Positions 51,680 through 61,000 of a stretch of DNA of 64,000 bases are shown here, piece by piece. Source of the DNA: Torreya grandis (taxonomy: Eukaryota > Streptophyta > Pinopsida > Cupressales > Taxaceae); the NCBI GenBank assembly GCA_037957365.1, contig JARHVA010005491.1, forward strand, positions 1,115,501-1,179,500, read 5' to 3'. Made by a program: the position numbers and the translations under genes. A model generated the notes under the pieces. The model was given only the letters and a program-made list of their open reading frames with translations, ran no database searches and had not been told where the DNA came from. Position 1 is the stretch's first letter; the number at the start of each line of letters is the position of its first letter.

Positions 51680-52840
51680 AAATTCCAGGTGGAGTAGCAA
51701 AAAGGTAATGCTTAGGATACTACCCATTGGTGGGTAGTGTGAACTCTACTGCTTGTATGTCTTTCATCTTGAAGGTGTTGTCTCCATGTATCTTGATAAT
51801 CTAGTAGGGGCATATCTATAAAGGTGTGAAGTTTCCATGTTTACCTTTGGGCTCAAATATCTTGTCCCAAACAAGAACTAAGTTTCCTTGCCTAAAAAAA
51901 TTTATCTTTGAATCACTTATAAAACCACCATTTCATCATAGTTTGGTGTCTACTAAAATTTACAAAATCCTCTTCTCTAGCATCTTCCATCTCATCAATA
52001 TCCAATAGCCTTGAATTTGACAATTCATGATCATCCTTCATGTATCCTTACATGAACCAGTATGTTGGCATCTTGAGTGTAATAGGGAATATGGGTTATT
52101 GACCATATACTAGTAATAAAGGGTGATGATTTGAGAGCCTACTTAAACCCTATTATATCTACCTAGAGAATATATTTTAGTAGCTTATGCCAATTTCTAG
52201 GCTTATCTACTATAGACTTAGTTATTGCCTTCATTAAGTTCTTATTAGTTGATTCTGATACTCCATTACCCTAAAGATAATGGTTGGATAAGAAATTGAG
52301 AATGATACTATTATCATATGCCCATTTGGTCATCTCAATGGATATAAAAGTATATCCATTATCATATACAAGAGAGACCAGTGTTCCAAACCTAGTACAT
52401 ATATTTTCTTCTAAAAATGTGATCACTTTTTTGGTCCTGTACTATTTTATGGCCACTACCTCAATCCATCTAGTGTAGTATTCAGTAGTAGTTAAAATTT
52501 ATTTTTGACATTTTAATTAATTGGGGTTGATTACCCCATGAAATCTAGTCTCCATTGAGTAAGAGGTTTATCTACCATAACTGGTTGTAGTGGCATGGCT
52601 GCCTTAGGCTCTTTTGTGCTGAAGAGTTGACATGAATGGAACTACCTTACATGATTATGGGAATCATTAAATATTTTGGGATAATAATAACTATCTCTAA
52701 GGATTTTATGACCTATTTTCATTTCAAATAGATTTCCACTTCCTATCTTCTCATTAAAAGTGATCATGATCTCAGTTGCTTCTTCTTTGGATACATATCT
52801 CAAGTAAATGCCTTCAATGTTTTTTTGGTACAACAATCCA
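51680..52840 (-). pseudogene. Integrase of element A
   Basis: Ty3/gypsy integrase on the minus strand. N-terminal: LLYQKNIEGIYLRYVSKEEA (52,830-52,775), then GHKILRDSYYYPKIFNDSHNH, the HHCC region with some Cys/His left. Core: TQWRLDFMG near 52,560 (first Asp), YDNGYTFIS near 52,365-52,340 (second Asp), GNGVSESTNKNLMKAITKS near 52,270-52,215 (catalytic Glu kept). C-terminal: RQGNLVLVWDKIFEPKGKHG near 51,885-51,825, matching the GDLVLKWDAPREDKGKHGKF block of one plant gypsy group, to about 51,680. It ends about 1.1 kb before the proposed 3' LTR. It differs from the C/D integrases, so A is a separate lineage. Confidence 0.88.
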
Positions 52841-52879
52841 TATTCAATTAGGTAGTGGTTTACCTTGAGTCTTAGGGGT

Positions 52880-53370
52880 CTTATTTATTCCCTAGTTAAC
52901 CCTATAGTACAAGTTCCATTGATTATTAGATCGATAATAGGATCATACCAATCATTAGACTAAAAACTTTGATGTTCAACCTGCATGATACTTAACTTGG
53001 GGTTAGCATTTACAATAATCTCAATAAAACCTTATCACCTTACCAATTTTATATTATTTAGTTCAATGTCATAATCCTATATCATAGACATCCACTTACA
53101 TCTCCTTTCTTCTAGCTCATTCTGACTTAGCATGAGCTTAGTGGCAAGATCTGGTAATGCCTAAATTTCTTTACTTCCTTAACTAATGCACATGATTAAT
53201 TTTTAATTAAAAAATAATTTAACTCAATATTTTTAAATTTCATTCTCATAAAATTAATTGGATGGTTTCATCCATCTTTTTTTTGAGTTAAAACTGTAGT
53301 AATAGTATGACTAAAAGTAAAGGAATAAAGGTAAAAATATTTGGAGAAGTCTGGGCTTATTAGGACTATA
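52880..53370 (-). pseudogene. RNase H region of element A (after RT)
   Basis: Follows RT on the minus strand: ISPDFSKYFYLYSFALSHTITTVL near 53,350-53,270, then .ALPDLATKLMLSQNELEERRCKWMSMI.DYDIELNNIKLV near 53,160-53,040. These match the degenerate, connection-like RNase H of the plant gypsy group that also has an additional RNase H-like domain elsewhere. Catalytic residues are hard to see. Confidence 0.65.
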
Positions 53371-54170
53371 GCATGTCCAATTGATTCCTTGATGTCTTTA
53401 AAATCCTTCTTGGATTATTTTTTTCCAAGTGATTTGGACATCATTTTTCACCATATCATTCAATGGTTTGACAATTTTTGTAAATCCAAAAATAAAATTT
53501 CTTGTAAAGTTAATTTTGCCAAAGAATGACTTCAATTCTTTCCTACTATTAGGAGGATCTATTTTTTATATAACATCTACTCTATCCAAATATATAGAGA
53601 TTCACTCCTTCTTAATTACATGTCCTAACAACTTGCCATAAGTAACATAGAAAATACTTTTTTTTGGGTTGAGAGAAATCCCATACCTTTTACATCTTTC
53701 AAATACCTATTATAAATGCATGATGTGGTCTTCCCTATTTTTAGAAAAATATTCAAATAATTCATGTATATAATAATGTATTTACCTAAAAAACCTTTAA
53801 AATCATGATCCATGTCCCCTTAGAATGTTTCCCCTATGTTTATTATCCCAAATGGCATCTTTTTGTAAGAAAACATGCCCCAGTTGGTAGTAAAAGTAGT
53901 CTTCATCATGTCTTCTTGATTTACTAGTACTTAGTTATACCCTAAAAATCCATCAAGAAAGAACATCATAAAATAACTAAAAAACACTTTTTATAACTTG
54001 GTATAGAGAAGGTAAAGGATATTTATCCTTTTTATATGATTTATTTAGATTCCTAAAATCAATGCATAGTCTTGTTTCACCATTCTTTTTCCTAATTGGG
54101 ACCAAATTGGTGACCTAGGTAGAGTTCCTAATGGGAAATACAATCTTGGCATATAAAATTTTTTTGACTT
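53371..54170 (-). pseudogene. Reverse transcriptase of element A
   Basis: Ty3/gypsy RT on the minus strand. It includes NLVPIRKKNGETRLCIDFRN near 54,115-54,055 and KDKYPLPSL near 54,030, then the DGFLGYN.VLVNQED block near 53,945 and MPFGIINIGETF near 53,865. The active-site motif is KYIIIYMNYLNIF near 53,790-53,755, where the usual YMDDL has become YMNYL, losing both aspartates. GHVIKKEGVSIYLDRVDVI and ELKSFFGKINFTRNFI follow (53,640-53,490). The RT is about the normal length, broken by stops and frameshifts. Confidence 0.88.
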
Positions 54171-55250
54171 CTTTGAAAATCATAGGTTCTAAAATATTGT
54201 TGTCAAGCCTCTACTTTATTCTCAAAGGTTTTTAGTTTTCCTTCAAGGGTATGGTATGGGTGGTGACTCTTGGATCAAAAATCTTCAAGTCATCATAAGA
54301 CCATGTTACTATGTCCTTATAGTTTGTCACCAATTATTCGGATTTTTCATTTTCAATGTTCATACATGTTGTCCCAATATTAAATATTTGAGTTTGATCT
54401 TGAGTTCCAAGATCAAATGCCTTGTAATCCTTTCCACTCACTTTGGGAATCCTAGTGTTCTTAGCTAGTTTATCCTAATCAAATAACCTCTCCAAGTCAA
54501 TCATGCCTTTTTTAATTTTATTGTCATTCAACTGAATGACTTTGTTATAAAGGGTGATTTCAATGATTTCATCATTAAGAAGACTGAATTCATAAATAAC
54601 ATGACCCTCAAATACTCCTAAACTTGTCATGAACTCTATGATTTGTTAATCATCATTGATAACCTACATACGGTTTATGTTATCTAAGACCAAAGGGCAT
54701 AGAAATAGCTCAATGATAAAGTTATGAGAGTCATGGTTTGGCATAAGATTGGATATAACTGAGGCAAGCTCATCAACAACATCATTTTCCTCCGTAGGGA
54801 TGGAAATAATGTTGAAAACATCAGAAGATTCTAGTAAATCCTAGACTCTAAACTTACATCTCTTGAGATATGACAATTTACACTAGTATTTGCTCCTCGA
54901 TTGACTAAAATTTTTGAGTCACCATGACCCAAGAGTTCTTTAGCCTTATGATTAATAGTAAATTGCAATCCTAGAATCAAATATTCTTACTCTATAATAT
55001 TATTTTTTCAAGGAAACTAAAGTCTATAAGAAATTTTTAGTTCTTTTCCAATAGGATTGGTTAGAATAATTCCTACTCCAAATCTATACATACACATAAC
55101 ACCATCAAAATGTAATTTCAAAATTCCTATCAAAGCATGAGAAGTCTTAAAACTACCTACCTTAGATGTATCAAGAGTATACACTCCTAATTCATAATCC
55201 ATCATGTTAATATCATCAAAGTCCAACATGTCAACCCTTTAATTCATAAC
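54171..55250 (-). pseudogene. RNase H-like domain placed before RT, plus linker, in element A
   Basis: Open stretch 55,017-55,229 holds LKLHFDGVMCMYRFGVGIIL, matching the start of an RNase H fold (the W.LYFDGA....GAGVGIVL pattern, first Asp kept in HFDG). After a stop come LQFTINHKAKELLGHGDSKILVN near 54,970-54,905, matching the ...GDSELVV block. The domain is thus upstream of RT, between protease and RT. The linker that follows is coding-like (EENDVVDELASVISNLMPNHD, KKGMIDLERLFD, IVTWSYDDLKIFDPRVTTHTI) and leads into RT at 54,170. The last part matches the FAWSYEDLKTYD..I..H.I lead-in to RT in plant gypsy polyproteins. Confidence 0.7.
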
Positions 55251-55254
55251 ATTA

Positions 55255-55700
55255 TATTCTAATCATGTCCTTCATCTAAGGCTCTCTTTCCACTCTAATT
55301 TGATTTGGGACTCCTTTTTATGGAAGCCATAAATGTAAATATTCAATGGACATATATCCATTTAGGGCCTTTTTCCACTCTCTAATTAATAGTATCCTAT
55401 AAGCGTTAGTAATTTCCACAACCTAAATGATGATAAATTTATGGAACCTTGGCTTAGAGGCAAGATGCATATGAACATTTAATAATTACCCTATTACTTT
55501 TACCCTAGACTTACCTAATTGAGTAACAAATCTATCATATTTAATAAGAGTTAAGACAAGATATTAGAAAATACCTACTAGCATGATGTTTATAGATACA
55601 CCAAAATCTAATTAATAATTATGTAAATTCTTACCAAACATTCGTATAGTAAGCAAGAAAGATGGGGATTCTATTTTAGATTTATACATAACAACATTGG
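55255..55700 (-). pseudogene. Retropepsin-like protease of element A
   Basis: The minus strand reads YKSKIESPSFLLTIRMFGK near 55,690-55,635, LHNY then LDFGVSINIM near 55,620-55,585. The last equals the LDSGASHNLM active-site block, with D-F-G for D-S-G. VVEITNAYRILLIREWKKALNGY near 55,425-55,360 matches the VV.DVP..FGMLLSR.W...LGG block. Stops interrupt it. It sits between gag and the first RNase H-like domain. Confidence 0.7.
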
Positions 55701-57300
55701 CTTTGTCAATTTTGGGTGGCCTACCAAGATTTTTACATAAGGAATCGAACAATAAGTCTCTTTACTCAATGATATACATCAAATCATGCAATGTAATGTT
55801 AGCCTTAATTTTCTTCGTGTCTCATAATGTTATACCTAGTCCTATTGGAAGAATCAGATACATTAGTACAATGTTTAAATGTAGTTCCCTTTTGTGGTTC
55901 TAGGTTATTATTTTAGGTAGTATCTAGAGAAGTGATGAGGTTGATTGGAGGTGTTGAAATAGTCAGGGGCTATTTATTCTCTTTCTTCCTTAGAGGGTAG
56001 GTCTTATTTTTGAACTATTGAAAATCATGGACTTATTTATCAATATCATTAGGTTTATTGTCTTCTTAGAAAGGGAAGTCAAACATCTCCACCACCAAGG
56101 CTTGGTTAGTATATTTATATCTTGATGTACCTAAATTGTTATCTTTATTAGGAACCACATCTAATGTATCCAACTCTTCTTAGTAGGCCTCAAAAGCTTT
56201 ACAAAATTTAATGTAATCTATCTCACCATGTATATAAGTTCAATTTACTCTACAATAATCAAGTAAAGCAATATCAATAAGATTTATATCCATTGTTTTC
56301 TTATTAGTAGAAGACTCATTGTTCTTATTGTTGTTGTAACTATAATTATGGAATTTATTGATGGGCCTATTTAACCTTTGGAAATAAAATTTTCTACCTA
56401 ATCTCTCTCTAGTATTACCAACTTACTTATATAGCTAAATAAAATTAGTGCTTAACTTCTAGATCATCTTTAAGATAGAGTCATTTTCATTTCTAGATGC
56501 TTCAAAATTATGAACTAGATTTTTATTAGTACTAGTGGTTAGTACCAATGCCTTTTGGTCACTAGGGTTAAATCCATTTGCATAAATGTTTAAGAATCCC
56601 AAATTTTGGGTATGATGAGCATGACTTAAGGGTAATTGGTTCAAAGTTAGGATCTAGTTCAAAGTAGGTATGTTTTAATTTTTATTTGGGAAGACATTCA
56701 AGATAGGCAAATCTGGGTTGACGTTGGGAATAGAGAGCCATCTGAGCCTGGGGCTTCATCTGGTCATTAATAATCATAGCCTTGGCATCAACTAAATATA
56801 ATGTGTTCATGGGTCCTAAATCTCTTTTTATAAATATATAAGTCATAAGATCTAAGGCATCCTTATATATTTCCAAGGCTAAGGCCTCATCTGGTCTATA
56901 AGGAGTTGTAGTCTTATTAAAAATCTTTTGAAACCTAGCATTGAAAAACCTTATGGGTTCATTTACATCAATTTTTACTATGGTGAAATACTGGTAAAAG
57001 ACATAAGGATTGATAATTTTACCAAATTGGTCAATGAAGACATTGTTAAAATCAGCCCAGCTTGTAATGGAATTTTTAGGGAAATTTAAAAACCATTTGA
57101 ATGAAACATATTTGAAAGTGAAAGGAAATAGTCTACATGTTATGTCTTCATGAGTGAAATTTAACAATCTCAAAGGATTTTTTAATGATTTAATATTCTC
57201 CTCAGTTGTTATAATGCTATTAGGACTAAATTTTGGCAAATATTTCTAAGGGTTATGGAGGAGATCATGTACCACACCTGGCACATTGATAGAAGAGCCA
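55701..57300 (-). pseudogene. gag of element A
   Basis: The longest trusted open frame in the window is 56,682-57,239 (185 codons). It starts shortly after a degraded lead-in (YDLLHNP.KYLPKF). Residues 30-110 form the retrotransposon gag domain: HEDITCRLFPFTFKYVSFKW, FLNFPKNSITSWADFNNVFI, DQFGKI, then NEPIRFFNARFQKIFN. The next part (56,459-56,644) and a charged and polar tail to about 55,800 (KENNQPLTISTPPINLITS) complete gag. No CCHC zinc knuckle could be seen; that region is damaged. Confidence 0.88.
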
Positions 57301-57969
57301 CCCATACAAGCCATACCTTGATGGGGGTTGAATACATGAGCACCCTAAATTGGTGAAGTTATTAAAGACTTGAAAATCCTATGCTTAGCTTTATCCTACC
57401 TATCTCTTCTATGGACTTCTAATTAGAGCAAAGGTTTCCTAGTCTCTAAATGTGACCTTATTTTGATTCTTGGTAATTATAGCATGAGAATTTAAAATTT
57501 TGTTTAAAATATGATGCATAAATCCTATCTCTATAGATAAAAATGAATATAAATTCACATTACACAAATTTTGCAAAGATTCATATAAAATATGATAAAG
57601 GATGGAAATATTTAATCAAGTTATCTCAAAGATGTATCTAAATACGTAATTATTATCAACCTTTGCACTTTTTAAGCTTAAATGAACTCAATTGAGGAAA
57701 GGATCTAAGAATATTTGATCAAAATAGCTAATACTAACCTCAAACTTATTGGGTTCTAAATTTTAAAGCTATCTTGACCATAATCTAGCATATATTTTCA
57801 TAGAATGTCAATCTTTGTCTAATTGAGTATAGAGAATGGTCTAAAACTATGAAGATCACAAACAATTACATGATTATTCTTAAATAAACATAAATATGCA
57901 AAGAGTAAAGTGATCTTTAAATAGAACTCACAAAAACTAGTAAAGATACTACAAATCTAGACATAATTA
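57301..57969 (-). other. Leader of element A between primer binding site and gag
   Basis: AT-rich, without sustained coding. Its place between the 58,001 repeat edge and gag is that of a retrotransposon 5' leader. Confidence 0.5.
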
Positions 57970-57988
57970 GCCCTCCTTCTAGTGCCAA
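57970..57988 (-). promoter_or_regulatory. Primer binding site candidate of element A
   Basis: The minus strand reads TTGGCACTAGAAGGAGGGC, 12 bases inside the repeat edge at 58,001. TGG followed by GC-rich sequence in this place is typical of tRNA-primed plant gypsy elements. I cannot assign the tRNA. The 12-base gap is longer than usual. Confidence 0.55.
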
Positions 57989-58005
57989 CAAAGCTTGCTT
58001 TGTTG
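57986..58005. repeat. Perfect 9-bp inverted repeat across the LTR/PBS junction
   Basis: CAACAAAGC, two bases, GCTTTGTTG. It spans the repeat edge at 58,001 and the start of the primer-binding-site candidate, so RNA here could form a short hairpin. Confidence 0.8.
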
Positions 58006-61000
58006 ATGTCTAGATATGTATCACAAGGTGCTCAAGGTGTTTAAGAAACACTTCTCATTATCTAATTCAAATAATTTAGAGCATGAGTTGAAATTTGTGA
58101 TAATCTTGTTATCTATGGTGGAATATAGGTAGAACAAATGACTATTTAATAATATTTATATTAGTTGATGGTTGGGAGCCACTATGTAAAATAAATATTT
58201 GCAAATAAGAAGATGATATATTATAATTAAGGTGAGTTATGATAAATTATAAGTTTAAATCTAAACTAAGATGGATATATACAATGAATCTTTAATCTAG
58301 AGTGAATTGGTTAAAAAATAAATAAAAGGAAAGGTAGGGTAGAAAAAAATATATTCTTGCTAATCTTCATTTTAGATATCATGACAAAGTTCAAATATTA
58401 TCCAGGCATGTACTTAACCAATGTATTATATTAAATAGATTAAGTTTGAATATTAACACACATTAGGCAAACTTCTAAGGAATGTGAAAATAGAGAAAAT
58501 AAGAACCAATATTACTTTAAAGATTTACCCCTATAAGTATATAGTTGATGCACATCTACAAATGGAGAGAAAATAAAACTAAGTAAACTAGAGAACCTTC
58601 AGTTATCCTAACATAAGCACAAGTTAACAATTATGCATTCAAAGGTACACACCAAGAGTCTACAAGAACTATTCAAAACTATAATTCATAATAGATAAGT
58701 GAGAGAGAATCCATATAAAAATTCACACAAACAAAATGAGATAATATTTTTAGAATTATCTACTTGCATTAGTTGCTCAAAGTTTACACTAGTTTTTTAC
58801 TTTAAAACTCCCTCCTTTTAAATTGACAATATTCACTTTTATATAATTCAATGTGATATATTAGTTAGTTATATCAAATTACAAGATTACAAGTTTAAGG
58901 ACAACTATCATTTTCTACCAAAGCTATAAAATACACTAGACTTTCTAAAATGGACTAACCTAAACATAAATTTTCTTAGAAGTTACACATGCATTTACAA
59001 AAGAATAGTCTATTTTCAATATTAAAAATCTCTATGAGAGAATATTCCTAACTAAATATATGGACCATGTGTTGATGAAGTCCCCTATTTTTGTTTAATA
59101 AGTCCTAGTTCCTTCTGATGTTGTTCATCAATAAGCTTCAAATTAACTATGGGTTCTAAGAAGAGCTCATCTTCTTGATCAACTAGGTCTCTAAGGTCCC
59201 TATCATTCCTCTCTAAGGCTTTTTAATGCTCCTTGCCTTACCAATATTTTTTTATGATATTAATATCATATCTATGATCTTACTATTTTTAGTCTTAGAC
59301 TTTATTTAGCTCTTTCTCTTTACCTCTTACATGACTAAGGTGGTCCTGTGCTTGAATTATTTATCTATTATGAGGCTCATGGGGATGAGTGTTGGTGGTT
59401 TAGTAATCATGGTCCCAAGAAATAATTTTATCCTATATAATAGGACCTTGTCATCTCTAAGGAGTATTTTTAATCTCTTAGAACATGTAATCAAACCTTT
59501 GATCTTATATATGATTAATCCCATGGATGTGTTCAAGTGAGATTAGCTGATGGTCTTGAACCTAGGGATTTGATCTTGTACCAAGATTTTGACCAACTCC
59601 TTTATTTTATCCTTTGAATTCTACTATTAGGTAACTATGCCCTTAAATACTATATCTTGTTATCCTAACACATTTTTTCTTGCCTTTGTTGACTTTAGGG
59701 ATTCAAATATATCATATAAAGAGGCTTTAAACATCTTGATCATAGCATTATGAATTAACAAAAAAATTGGATTTCCAACTTCTCCTTCTCCTATTATAGA
59801 TTATCCCTTTGATGTTATTGGCCTTTGATGGCATCCTATAATTTAGATGAATGGGATTGAGCTAATTAAAGCACATTTTATTTAAAGATGTGGTTTTCAC
59901 CTGATCTCTGCTCTTCAAGAGGAGTCAAGCCAATAAATGGATTCACTTTCTAAAAAGTGAATTCTTCTCCTCCAATCAAGGCTTTATTCTCAGTGAATCT
60001 TTACAATCCATCTATTTTTGGGTCAAACATAATTCCAACTAATGATTGGGTTACTTTTTGAGGCTCTAGATTCTCCACTTGTTTTCTTAGAGTTCCAAGA
60101 GAAGCCATCTATCTTTCCTTCTCTTATTGTTGTAATGCCATAACTTTGGGCTTGAGTTCATCAAGGATAGTGATGTTGACTGATTCAATAATGGACCATG
60201 AATGGTATATAGTAAGCACTTTTTGAAACTTGCCATATATGAAATACTCTACAATGGTTTGACCATGAATTAGAATATCCAAATTTAAAAGGTTTATCTC
60301 AATTAGAGGATGAGTGAAGGTCAACATAGGCTTCTTGCCAATTAATGAGACCAAGGATAGCTCAAATTTTCTTTTGGGTTGGGTTGTAATAGGGACCAAG
60401 TCCAAATCTAATTCCTTCCCATTATCTTCCCATATCTCTTTAGTTTGAGCTTCTTCTTCCTCTGATTCATAGGCACTATCCAATGTCTTTAAGGCATCTT
60501 TCATCATTTCTTCATGATACAACACTATAATGTCAATCCTTTCAATTCAAGATCCTATTTCTTTAGGCTATGCTAAATATTATGCAACCTCATCCAGCCT
60601 TCTTTCCTTAGGCCATTTTTCAACTCATGATTCTATATATTATGTTTCAATCTATGGTTGTTATGGATGGGGTTTAGAGAATGGCCCTGGTAGTAAATGG
60701 AACTACCTGGGCCCCATCTACCATATATCCTCAGTTGGTTTTTGATCTCTCAACAACTTAGCCTCTGGCTTATTGTTGAGTTTCTTAAATATTAATAAAA
60801 CTTAAGTGAATGAAGAATATCTAGTGTAAAAGTGGTCATAAGGACCAAGATGGTGTTCATAGGTCAAGTTGATTCATTTTGACTTCAAGTGTTTCATAAC
60901 TTTATCATTGGGGTCCCACTATCTCAATTTGTCATGTTGGAATTTAAAAGACCTCTTATGCTTAGAAGAAACTTTCACATTATCACATTATTGGAACATA

